Positions 55,501-64,000 of a stretch of DNA of 64,000 nucleotides are shown in pieces. The translations under genes and the position numbers were made by a program. The stretch spans positions 87,276,756-87,340,755 of the forward strand of contig CM060731.1 of NCBI GenBank assembly GCA_030704615.1, in the 5' to 3' direction. Within the stretch, counting starts at the first letter, position 1; the number at the start of each line of letters is the position of its first letter. A model generated the notes under the pieces. It worked only from the letters and a program-made list of their open reading frames with translations. It had not been told where the DNA came from and ran no database searches. This stretch comes from Takakia lepidozioides (taxonomy: Eukaryota; Streptophyta; Takakiopsida; Takakiales; Takakiaceae).

Positions 55501-56182
55501 TTTGTAAGGGAGCAAATCCCTCCCATGCTTGAGCTTCGAACTCTCCAAGGTTTACCCCGATTCTTTCAGCACTTGCTGCCATATCCGCATTCATGAGACG
55601 TCCGTCCAACGATACGAAGGCCAAATCATTGTTCTGCTTCCTCCTCCTGCCAGCCTTGCTCCGTGAACCCATCTTCTCTATTGGCAATCTCTCTTTTTGC
55701 TGAAGAGAGAGAGTTGAAAACAGGGTTGGCCATAGTGGGATTTCCCTGAAAAGACGAAACTCATTTCCTTTGATAGGTGCTCTCTGCGTTCGCCGTACAT
55801 CATGGGCTTTGCTACAGGGACTCTGTTTCTGGCCCCCAAAACTTATCCGCTGCGTTGGCCCAATCACATTGTCAACTCTCAATTCACCATATAAAACAGA
55901 GCTTTGACCATCCTCTCCTGGTAGATCGTCGGCATCTTGATAAGGCAAGAATCCACCCATCTGCTGAGAAAAGCTACCCAGTTCCAAGGCCTGTCTACCA
56001 AACTCGGAAGACAACCTGCGAATTGCGCGGGAGCCACCATCCCCGCATGTTACTGGAAAATCAAACAAGCCCGCTGCTGGAGCTTCAGTAAGTGGTCCTG
56101 TAAACCGTGGCGACTGAGATATAAGTGGTTCATTAACCCTGCTGGGTCTTTTCCCGCCCGGTACCAACCGTCGATTGACCAT
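46569..56182 (-). CDS. Multi-exon plant coiled-coil protein, function unknown
   Basis: Exon 1 (56182-55403, likely start MVNRRLVPGGKRPSR) has SPRFTGPLTEAPAAGLFDFP and FEAQAWEGFAPLQRVLIVAVS and ends at a GTGAGT donor. Later exons include 54833-54200 (acceptor CTCGCAG, donor GTAATG), about 53825-53740 (ETVDQQDLIASRARCAAVV), about 53430-53362 (LDKEAYHVMAALAAVIDK), 53190-52680, 52530-52097, about 51870-51745, 48560-48470, 48331-48213, 48010-47930, 47700-47193, about 47124-47030 and 46960-46569 (end KQRRWT). Heptad-like stretches (ITELMRQIRMKESSYESLMR, IAELRADCRLRDMALDDI, MLEEICRQKDTAILGLKQEI) indicate coiled coils; the C-terminus is Ser/Thr-rich and basic. I see no transmembrane or catalytic motif. 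Regular splice sites and lack of stops make it the best candidate for a live gene here. Exon boundaries are approximate and it could be two genes. Confidence 0.6.
49100..49831 (+). pseudogene. LINE reverse transcriptase
   Basis: The frame has KAGGPDGMVNELIK, GVIVNLYKKGDREEPGNYRG, EGQAGFRRNRGCVDHIF, FFLDVKKAYDTVWRDGLW (motif A), DQGVAQGLLFNVFINQLLED and ALMFVDDFAG (motif C, F-V-D-D), then a TAG. The catalytic Asp residues are present. Usual GVRQGCPLSP is GVAQG with residues missing, so a small deletion probably removed part of motif B. Confidence 0.85.
49905..51105 (+). pseudogene. LINE C-terminal region and zinc finger
   Basis: 49905-50420 carries YTYLGVEFSSNCNWDAHI and KKTMLCRVIRPALEYASAIW, standard post-RT motifs. 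50575-51105 carries CPVCGQPEDNIHFLIHCPGF, a C-x2-C ... H-x4-C finger, and WKTRINVLF. Frame changes near 49950 and 50420 separate the pieces. Confidence 0.8.
51129..51740 (-). other. Intron sequence of the coiled-coil gene
   Basis: No exon or repeat was recognised between the LINE's 3' target duplication and the exon ending near 51745. A short A-run lies at about 51361-51369. Confidence 0.45.
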
Positions 56183-56199
56183 GCAGTGAATCATTTTGA

Positions 56200-57370
56200 T
56201 GACACAATAGTCAGGCCTGAGACGTTCTCATAGATAGTGTGATCCTGTGGGGACAATTGCATTCAAAACCATGACAGGAAAGATGAATCAGAAACTTTGA
56301 TTGCAAGCATTTCACAGATTCATTTTGGCATGGATAGGTACATCCCTACAAATTACCGGATGTCCGGTATATCTCAAGATTTTCCACTGTTTTTAAGTGT
56401 GGTGATGCTACAACCGTGAAAGTGTAAAGAAGTGAGTCTCATAATTTGGCGGAACGTAAAGGGGTACTCCACTCCCAAGAACTCCTCCATCAGCAATTTC
56501 AATGTGCCTCTACTCCCCATCTCCACCCTGAAAAGAGCAATTCTTGGCGCACACACTAGCCCCAAACCCCGTAATTGCAAAGCTCCCTAACCGTCAAGTC
56601 CTGACCTCATTGTCTACCCTTAGGGCGCCAAGCCCTGCCCAAAGGAGCAGTCAACATACATAATTTCTCTCAGCCCAATATTCCATTCCAAATTGTTGGG
56701 GTCAAAGAGATGAAAACTACGGTGCGAGCAGCCGACACACAAGATGACTATGCCATTGTGTGGAAGCACCCTAAACTGAGTTTTGCTGTCACCATATTGC
56801 TTCTTTGGAATTAGACACATTGTACGAAAGTGGAGTGCTGCTAATAAGACCACCAGGCCAAATTCTCCCGGGCGACACAGTATGAATTTTTTGCCTTTAG
56901 AAGACGGCAGAAATTGGAAGCGGGGGATTTAATCATTAAGACCTGATGCTCTGTTGCCAAATATAAAGCTCCAAGAGAGAAGAAAGGAAGGAAGAGATGA
57001 AACCTGCAATGCCGAAGAAACCACTCCTCGGTTCCTAAAAGCAGTAGGGAGCCAAGACCTTCAAAGGCAAAAATTATCCTTGATAGGAAAAATCGGAATC
57101 ACGTACAGAGCCATAGAGAGAGCAGCAACAACCACGATACCAGTAAACAAAGAAAGAACGAATTCACAGGAAGAGCCTGAAGATCGAAGACACAGCTCGA
57201 AGACGGAGAGCAGGCGAGAAGGGGGACCAGACGTTTGAATTTAGGACTCGTGTTTGCACGCGTGATCCACGGTTTCTGGTCCCGGGGTTTAATGCTGCTT
57301 CATCCTGGCCCTCGATGGACACCACCCGTGGCAGAAGTAACCGTTGGAAGCGCTACTGCCCCTAAGGTAC
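56200..57370. other. Upstream region of the coiled-coil gene
   Basis: No convincing coding frame. The region probably holds the 5' UTR, an upstream intron and the promoter of the minus-strand coiled-coil gene, but no TATA box or initiator is clear. The purine-rich stretch at 56970-57230 is low-complexity. Confidence 0.4.
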
Positions 57371-57374
57371 CTAC

Positions 57375-58570
57375 CAGTGTTGGGCGGGTATATGGGTTTG
57401 ATTATACCCACCGTCTTTAAATCTTGATGTCCGGGTATAGAGCCATAGTAGAAATATATCTACACAGCGGACATCAAGCTTAATCAGAATTTCATTTTAG
57501 GTCGGGTATCAACCCTATGGGTATATAAAATCAAATACCCGGCGGTTATCAACCCGGGCATAGACATGTTAATGCACTGGTTGATAACCGTCGGGTATAA
57601 CTCGGGTATTGCATAACAACATTGAAAAATTAAATATTTTAGTCCTAGTGTATGAAAAAATAAAATAAAATGCATATAACCATTACATGTGTAGTAAAGA
57701 TGAAGGTTAAAATGTGTAGCGAATAAATGCTTTGAAATGTACGAATGGAGTAAATCAAGAAGATAACATTAATGTTGACTACTCTATGTCAATCATCCCT
57801 GCATTGGCAATGAGGTACTCATTATCATCTATGATGTTATTTTCCATATCCAAGTAATCTGCAATAGTTTGTTTGGTTTGCTTGCAATCAGCAATTCCAC
57901 AATCACTCCTTGGAGCGTTTGGCCAGTTTTTCAAAACCATCACAAGTTTATCCAAGTTGTCAATGCCAAGTCGGCATCGCCGCAAACCTGTGATCACACG
58001 TGCAATGCTGAAGATACGTTCCGTCTCGATCTGCGACCCCACTATCCCCAATATTTGTCACGCAAGGAAGCCGACATTGGGAAATTGCATCTCATGGTCC
58101 TTCCACCATGCTAATGGATTGCAATCACTCAAAGAAACGGCCAATCTCCTGAACAAGGATAATTCGGATTTGAGGAGGCCAACTGTTGCCTCCTCATTAG
58201 AGGCCAGAGACCCAAATAATCCACTATCAATGACGGGACTGACAATAACATTGTTGTCATTGCTACTTGGATTAAGATAATTGAAAACTCGCAGCAAAAA
58301 AGGCATGAGGACATTTTGATCATACTGTGCAACAATGCGGACAGCAATTTCTCGGCTCACGTAATCCGAGATCAGGGTTAGACTCTTATAACGAGGATCT
58401 AGCATAAGAGCCAACATATTGTGGGCACATCGGGTAGAAAATGATGTCGCAAATGATAGAAACGGTTGCAGGACAGTGATGACTTCAGCCTTCATGCGGA
58501 TTTGAAGGTGTACTAACTCGGAATCAAAATCGCCAACCTGCAAAACCATATGAACTAAATGAGAAAATCT
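57375..58570 (-). mobile_element. hAT transposon remnant (3' part)
   Basis: An end-like CAGTGTTGGGCGGGTAT at 57375 precedes about 240 bp rich in CGGGTAT/ATACCCG words (57385-57610), as in subterminal transposase-binding sites. The coding segment follows on the minus strand. The opposite terminus was not found to the right, so the element is partial or its other end has diverged. Confidence 0.6.
57779..58549 (-). pseudogene. hAT transposase C-terminal half
   Basis: 58549-58061 has IRMKAEVITVLQPFLSFAT, ALMLDPRYKSLTLI and NPLAWWKDHEMQFPNVGFLA. After a TGA at 58058-58060 the same frame continues with QILGIVGSQIETERIFSIAR and GLRRCRLGIDNLDKLVMV, the hAT dimerisation domain. The TGA lies where an Arg (CGA) would fit. 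The N-terminal zinc finger and the first catalytic Asp region are not visible upstream. Confidence 0.8.
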
Positions 58571-58574
58571 CCAA

Positions 58575-59177
58575 AAAGTGTAAGAGGTAACCGAAACCTA
58601 AATCAACAAAACAAAAATCAATTTTGGGTCGTATGAAGTATGCAAGCAAAGCATGTCATATAAAGCAAAAATATTTGGTCATTTAGACTACCTGGATATG
58701 CAAACCAGCAAATGAAGCTCAAATACTTGGCTACATGAGTTATTTTGGTGGAGACAAAAACAAGCCAAATACTTGATGGACCAAGTACTACTGGATTGAC
58801 CCTTAGTGGTGAAAGCCATAAGCACATAGGTAAAGAACATAATTAGCACCAAGTCAAAGTCAATCATGTCATAGTTATGTGGAGAATGTCAAAGTCAATA
58901 ATATCCTTGTTTAAGTCATAATTGTGTCAAGTACCAAGTGCAAAACAATACTAACACAATTAAGCAAGGTAGGTTTGACCATTTAGTAATATAGAGCAAA
59001 GTACCGGCGTGCAACTTCAGCCCTCTAAAAGATTTAACTGAAAGCAACAAATATGTTTCAGCTACATGAGGCCCCAAACAATCTTAATGAAGGAAAAAAA
59101 CATATATAAACTAGGTTTTAACTAAATCTGGACTAAAACATGAAATCTAGACTTTTCATAAATAGCAGAAAGTGATA

Positions 59178-59213
<36 letters not shown>

Positions 59214-59300
59214 TGTATTAAAATCAATTTTAGTACAATAAAGTTCAACTTTTGGGAATTATTATTGAAAAAATAACATTCGGTAATCATATGGCAATTG
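58575..59300. other. A/T-rich stretch with (AAT)n microsatellite
   Basis: No gene. An AAT-type triplet run lies at about 59175-59212. It may include the eroded 5' side of the hAT element. Confidence 0.5.
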
Positions 59301-59317
59301 AGTAAGGGAGATCTCTC

Positions 59318-59767
59318 GTGCACTTTGTGCATAAAACGAGTAAAATCCACGAAATCAGATCATATATTAGCAATCAATGCAAGTGCTACACTGGGTTTGC
59401 AGTTGTTCATGAGGATGAGCTGGTTACAGTGTTCCTTCTGGAATTGGGTTCTCTGCTTGTTCAAAAAGACGAGGACGGGAATTTGGATTCTGGGCACTTG
59501 CAGAAACCATTGGTTGGCGAGTGTGGGAGGAAGTGGAGAGTCCTTTCAGGCACATATCGGGTCCTAGGAAAAGAGAGAAGACAATCAGCAGGCTCAGTAG
59601 TTACCCCTGGCACTGCAGCATCGGTCGTGCAGCAGAAGGGCACAGTTCATGTGAAACAAGAGGTGAGCAAATCCACTACATTCGTGACGCTTTCAGACTC
59701 GTCCTCGGAGGATATTTCTGAGATTCCTCCGCTAGTCCAGACTCCATTCTTGGATGATGACAAATGA
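59318..59767 (+). CDS. Hypothetical 149-aa frame or final exon
   Basis: Even composition: GFAVVHEDELVTVFLLELGS, then KPLVGECGRKWRVLSGTYR, and a C-terminal VHVKQEVSKSTTFVTLSDSS followed by an acidic tail and stop. V-K-Q-E fits the SUMO-attachment consensus, and FVTLSDSSSED resembles a phospho-regulated SUMO-interacting motif; both are short and could be chance. No family recognised. It may be the last exon of a gene whose upstream part is lost in A/T-rich DNA. Confidence 0.35.
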   Translation: MHFVHKTSKIHEIRSYISNQCKCYTGFAVVHEDELVTVFLLELGSLLVQKDEDGNLDSGHLQKPLVGECGRKWRVLSGTYRVLGKERRQSAGSVVTPGTAASVVQQKGTVHVKQEVSKSTTFVTLSDSSSEDISEIPPLVQTPFLDDDK

Positions 59768-59769
59768 CG

Positions 59770-61670
59770 TCCTTCTCATCATTAAGAAACATGCACATGC
59801 GATGACGTCAAGCATCTCATCCGAGTATTTCAGATTCGGTTCTTACATCATCTGCATGTTCAGTATCATGTGCATCCTCCACGTTACTCGTATTGGTCCC
59901 TCCATTGGACCTCACCTCTTCATCTTGTGGGCGCACCAGTCTTCAATATATGTCCTATACTCCAGACAACGAGGGTGCCCAAAGCTTCCCCAATCGTATC
60001 AGCATCGGGATGTGAGAAAGACAATCTGATTGTCTCGTGTCTAGGTAAGACGGTCTTCACGACGACACTCACCAAACTGGTCAAGAGACGCCTGCCATGG
60101 CAGAATCCCTCTCCTAACATTTAAGCAGGTAGCCTCAGCCACTAACTGCGGTACTCCAGAGCCAAGGCTGTGCTCGAGACTCACATCGTCACCAACAGAG
60201 AGTTCTGAGATGGAAGTCACCATCTGGACCACAGGAGACCTCCCGTGCTACCTGGTTACTAGTTCCCGAACAAATTAAGTCTAGGGTAGCACCGGATTCG
60301 TCGACTGATGAAGACAGACTCGAATTGTGGAGATGAAAAGATGAAGATCAAGGTAAAAGATCAGGGCGTTTGGGACCTTCTCAAGAAATCACGGTCTTCT
60401 TTATCAATTTCGGGGAGATCTTGACGACGGGAGGTCTCCCGTCCTATCTAGACTCTATGTAGAAGCTACCTAGTAGGTACGTACATACCCAGTAACCTCT
60501 CAAGTACTTTACGAGCAGGGGAGGTCTCCCGTTCTCTCGACAGTGCTTGAACATAAATGATATCTCTTGGATCGTCTAAACATACTTACCTCTCACCTCT
60601 CATGACTTATGAACTAATGTAATAAATCAGATGAATTGAGCTGACTCTCAATTGATGCAGATAAGAGAGAGGCTGAGCAGACAGAAGCCCCCAACAATGA
60701 ACTATTTTTAACACTTTTATCTTCTATGCTCATGACACAGCTACAGGAACACAATTGCAGATGAAGAAGAAGCTAAAAAGAAGAAACAAGGAGGAAGATC
60801 CAGAAGACCCAGCAGCAAATAACAAAAGAAAACCATCTTAGCTTAGTTCAGGAGATTTTGAAGAGATCTGTTTCCTATCTTTCTACTCTGAATCCTATCA
60901 CTCCCCAGAGCGGCAAGGCTTCGCCGAGAGGAGAGAGAATGAGGGAGAATGCATTGGATTTTATAGTTGTGGATTCGGATTGTGAGGACATGTGTGGAGA
61001 ATCATACATCTGGATGCGCGGATGGACATAATCATTAGATGAGCAATCGGATTAACATGCGGACGGGCTGCTCATCCAATGATTAGCCCTAAATGATAGG
61101 CACGGGGGGTCTCCTGTACTCGTATACTGGCGAGCTGCTCATCCAATGATTACCCCTATGTGTTAGGCACATGGGGCCTCCTGTACTCCAGAAAGCCAAG
61201 GCGTGCCCTGACATCTCGTCACCGTCTAGCGCGGCGAATTGATGGGTCGCGCCTGGCGAGCTCTGTGCCCTCTCGCACCCATCATAAATCTCGCGCATTT
61301 TCGCGATCGGGCACGTGCCCGGAGATGGCATGCGGCACGGGTGGGGGCAAGACCAGTAACGTGGCATGGACGGGCGGATCAGGGTGGAGGGAGGTCGGAT
61401 CTGACGGGCGGATCAAATTTGGCAGGCTGGACGGACGCCCACAGACTGTCATCAACTGCCACGAGCCGCCTCGAACTTTAATCGATGCCGAATGGAGTGG
61501 CCATTATGGCCAGAGTCTGCCACCGCGTGCCACCAACGGCCTAGGATATTAAAAGTTGCGGCGCATGGACTGCATGGCAGCCGCGTGGCTAAATGGGGAG
61601 GGGTGTGGCGACATCTGATCATCATGGCCAAGGGGCCATGCATGCATGGAATGGGCATCGCATGGGCTAG
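59770..61670. other. No clear gene; palindromes and duplicated segment
   Basis: Frames here are short and motif-free. GCTCATCCAATGATTA occurs twice (about 61069 and 61136), each just before a family 3 palindrome, showing a local duplication of about 68 bp. The rest shows nothing recognisable. Confidence 0.45.
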
Positions 61671-61679
61671 CGGACAGGG

Positions 61680-61686
61680 TATAAAA
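61680..61686 (+). promoter_or_regulatory. TATA box
   Basis: GGTATAAAAGGG is a strong TATA element. A start about 30 bases on (near 61712) would give a leader of about 225 bases, with GGCTGAG-type short repeats at 61770-61880, before ATG 61938. Confidence 0.5.
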
Positions 61687-61937
61687 GGGCCCCATTTCTC
61701 TTGTTGCGCCTCACGAATCATTCCGAACTCCACGGCGAAGCCCTGCTGAAAATACCCCAGAACTGAGAGCGGAGAGCGGAGACCGAGGGCTGAGTGGTGA
61801 GGGAGGCTGAGTGGTCAGGGCTGAGTGATCAGGGCTGATTGCAGAGGAGGGCAGAGAGGGCTGAGGGCTGATTGTAAGGAGGCTTGGAGGGCTGAGGAGC
61901 GCTAAGGAGGAGGCGTAATCACAAAGCAACTGTCCAA

Positions 61938-61954
61938 ATGGCTTCAAGCTCAAG
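61938..61954 (+). CDS. Possible short first exon
   Basis: ATG GCT TCA AGC TCA AG, followed by GTAATT, a plausible donor. It would encode only MASSS before an intron of about 0.7 kb that contains the tandem palindrome units. The link to the frame at 62677 is an inference. Confidence 0.25.
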
Positions 61955-62130
61955 GTAATTTCGTAATCCTCATGCTCATTTTTTGTCACAATCTGCATCT
62001 TCAATTCGTGTAGGAAAACTCTCTCACGCCTCTGCAATCGCGTAGAAACTATTGAAGGGTAGAGAGGTCAAGAATTATATTATCTATTTGGTGATTTTTT
62101 TTTATTAATTAATTATTTGTATAAATGGCA

Positions 62131-62540
62131 AGAAAGTGAAGAAGCACGGGAGGCCTCCCATGCTATTCACCGACAAAACTTGTCGGACATATAAGATGTG
62201 AGGATGTCTGCTAGCTCATTATCTAAAACATTTTGCATCTTTTCAGTTCGGGGATTCTGTTTCGCATCAGGGGATCTTTTCCAAATCAGGAGAGTTTGTA
62301 ATTTTCCAGATGAAGGGTAGTAGAAAGGTGAAGAAGCACGGGAGGCCTACCGTGCTCTTCTTGGTCATATAAGATGTGAGGATGTCTGCTAGCTCATCAT
62401 CTAAAACATTTTGCATCTTCTGAGTTCGGGGATTCTATTTTGCATCAGGGGATCTTTTCCAAATCAAGAGAGTTTGTATTTTTCCAGATGAAGGGTAGTA
62501 GAAAGGTGAAAAAGCACGGGAGGCCTCCCGTGCTCTTCAC
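62131..62540. repeat. Tandem ~185-bp units, each with a family 3 palindrome
   Basis: Units begin near 62131, 62323 and 62500. They share AAGATGTGAGGATGTCTGCT, TTCGGGGATTCTRTTT-type words, and end with CCAGATGAAGGGTAGTAGAA before the next palindrome. Two full units plus a partial third. Confidence 0.85.
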
Positions 62541-62676
62541 CAAGAACAAGTTTGGGAAAATCTTCAGTTGCTCGATCCTAGACTGGGTGAAAATGGTGTC
62601 TTTCTAAAATGGGGGAAGTGGCTGGAACGTGAGACTTTTTCCGGATTTAGACTGATGGAGGTTAAACTTTTTGTTC

Positions 62677-63321
62677 ATGCTCAGTCCAGGATCCTCCAAT
62701 GAGAACGGGGATGTGGTTAACTCCACAATTCCATTTTCTCTCGGCACCACTCCAGGCACCCCGGAAGTGTCAGAAGAGTCTCTAGGATACGCACCAGAGT
62801 CGCCATAGAAATCGATCTCACCACGATACGTACCCAGGTCACCGGCTTGTGTAGAATCCACTCATTTCTCTCCTGGGTACACACCGGAGTCCCCGGAATA
62901 CTATTGGGGCTATCCTGCGCAGGGATCACCTGAATACACACCAGAATCCCCTTAGTACTCACCATGATCCCCTGCATACGTTTCTGGATCACCTAGCTAC
63001 TCACCCCAATACCACACTTATGTCCCCGGATCACCTGGGTACTCGCCGCCCTTTCCAAGATACATCCCCAGTTCACTGGCGTATATACCTGGTGAGAATG
63101 ATGATCAGGATGACATATCGCAAATTTTCCCAGACTGGGTTTCTGACACTGACACTTGGAGTCCAGTATACTCTCCAGAGACCTCTAGAAGAGATCTAGC
63201 GCAGGAGATGATGAGATCCCAGACCAGCAGTGCGTATCAGAATTGGCTCGATAGCCCTCTTCTCCCTAGTGTGTCTATAGATAGGAGTGAACTCGCGCAT
63301 AGACTAGTTGGGTCGGCTTAG
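62677..63321 (+). pseudogene. Reading frame with Pol II CTD-like Y-x-P-x-S-P repeats
   Basis: One frame from ATG 62677 to TAG 63319-63321 carries repeated heptad-like blocks: GYAPESP, PGYTPESPEY, PEYTPESP, YSP(stop)SPAY, PSYSPQY, PGSPGYSPP, then an acidic stretch (GENDDQDDISQIFPDW), another WSPVYSPETSR and a polar C-terminus. Stops occur at 62806 (TAG), 62953 (TAG) and 62965 (TGA), so this copy is broken or those codons are spliced out. The spacing and residues recall the RNA polymerase II CTD consensus YSPTSPS, but there is no polymerase domain. Function unknown. Confidence 0.5.
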
Positions 63322-63539
63322 ATTTGGGACTTCAGAACTGGGGAGACATAGGCAGGACGGGAGGCCTCCCGTCCTTCCTGTTTACACGAAAATGTACTCG
63401 TTATGCAGATCATCTGATTGATATTTTGAAATAAATTGAGGATCTTTATCAATTTCATCTCTCTGTCATTGATGTTTTGTCTCATTGTTTCATTCATTTC
63501 TTTCAGACAAAGCACTATTTTACAAACATTAAGAATAAT

Positions 63540-63715
63540 TATTTTTTGGGTTATACTCTATACAGCAACCGCCAATTTGTTTTTTTCAAAAAATCATTTT
63601 TTTTGTTTTTGTTTCTCCGGTTGAAGATCTAACAGCGACCGCCGCTTCATTTTCTTTTTTTATAATATTAAGCGACAACCAGATTGGCGGTCGCTTAATT
63701 CCTTAAAATTAAAAA
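63540..63715. repeat. Family 4 inverted repeats (AGCGACCGCC)
   Basis: AGCAACCGCCAA (63564), AGCGACCGCCGCTT (63634) and a hairpin at 63667-63699 with arms ATTAAGCGAC/GTCGCTTAAT share a core. The surroundings are A/T-rich. Possibly the terminus of a MITE. Confidence 0.6.
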
Positions 63716-63719
63716 GAAA

Positions 63720-64000
63720 TGACCTTCGTAGAAGAACGTTCCCGCAATTGGAGAGCACATCACGGACATCACGACAATAGCTCCAGAGAGGAACTCGGGT
63801 GCGAAGATGATTCCTGGAGATCCGACATGAACATTCGGACAGCACCTCGAGGTCCCGTCATGTTGTCGCACAATGTGTCTTCCAGTAGTGGAAGCCCAAG
63901 AAATTCCAGATCGCCATCGCCTTCAAGCGGGGATTCCGTGCGAGAAATTCCTACCGCTCGCTTGCCCCAGATTCTGCCCGCTGTTATGCAGTATGGCCAA
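63720..64000. other. Right edge, no gene assigned
   Basis: Short frames on both strands and no motif. The plus frame near 63730-64000 (NIRTAPRGPVMLSHNVSSS) runs to the window edge and could be the start of an exon. Confidence 0.4.

Larger units (their letters stand above)
59306..63375. repeat. Family 3 palindromes, ten copies
   Basis: Core CGGGAGGCCTCCCG or close variants at about 59306, 60232, 60426, 60513, 61099, 61166, 62143, 62334, 62513 and 63354. The 62513 copy has perfect arms AGCACGGGAG/CTCCCGTGCT, and the 63354 copy arms AGGACGGGAG/CTCCCGTCCT. Centres are GC or GT. They occur both alone and in tandem units. Confidence 0.85.

Noticed and set aside
481-63840. Shared word GACATGAACATTCG near both window ends (about 496 and 63825)
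   Set aside because: A single 14-base match with no extended similarity; not evidence of a flanking repeat.

Overview
This window looks like repeat-dominated nuclear DNA from a non-seed streptophyte: a moss, liverwort, hornwort, lycophyte or fern, or possibly a charophyte alga. The grounds are plant-type PLS/DYW pentatricopeptide (PPR) coding blocks, a plant-type FCP1-like phosphatase domain, a Transposase_24-like reading frame, chromodomain Ty3/gypsy elements, GT-AG introns, a tRNA-derived SINE, a LINE and hAT-type DNA transposons. Nothing prokaryotic is present. The species cannot be fixed from the sequence alone. Only one long, plausibly functional host gene is visible: a multi-exon coiled-coil protein on the minus strand at 46.6-56.2 kb.

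Layout. 0.76-4.17 kb: a decayed multi-exon gene with a divergent beta-class (motif IV before motif I) DNA-methyltransferase-like domain, its introns carrying a 22-bp palindrome family. 4.17-11.77 kb: a chromodomain LTR retrotransposon that was inserted in that gene (5-bp duplication CAGGA) and then inverted together with the gene's C-terminal exon; both inversion breakpoints are occupied by arrays of the same palindrome. The LTR carries heat-shock-element-like motifs, and the primer-binding site is complementary to the predicted 5' end of the element's own RNA. 12.0-12.95 kb: an unrecognised minus-strand gene. 13.2-14.65 kb: a dimeric ~120-bp satellite. 14.9-15.7 kb: a SWIM zinc-finger remnant. 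15.7-20.2 kb: mostly non-coding. 20.3-26.5 kb: a degenerate non-chromodomain Ty3/gypsy element with a duplicated RT motif A. 26.8-27.0 kb: a SINE.

27.7-35.1 kb: two tandem PPR pseudogenes on the minus strand, hit by two non-autonomous DNA transposons with clean 8-bp target duplications. The second also contains a SEN1/UPF1-like helicase remnant that itself carries a LINE fragment. 35.2-37.04 kb: a second copy of the methyltransferase-like gene. 37.6-39.5 kb: a truncated gypsy element with a tRNA-iMet primer site. 39.5-39.9 kb: PPR E-domain remnants. 40.4-40.85 kb: a retropepsin fragment. 41.2-42.0 kb: repeats rich in CACGTG. 42.0-45.8 kb: a decayed minus-strand gene combining Transposase_24-like segments with an FCP1-like phosphatase domain. 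46.6-56.2 kb: the coiled-coil gene, with a 2.4-kb LINE in one intron. 57.4-58.6 kb: a hAT transposase remnant. 59.3-63.4 kb: another palindrome family, a TATA promoter, and a reading frame with RNA-polymerase-II-CTD-like Y-x-P-x-S-P repeats.

Across the window, several unrelated short-palindrome families are each confined to one block, and most in-frame stops examined could come from C-to-T changes (CAA, CAG and CGA to stops), as expected of heavily methylated repeat DNA. Reading-frame and splice interpretations were made by eye and need transcript or homology support.
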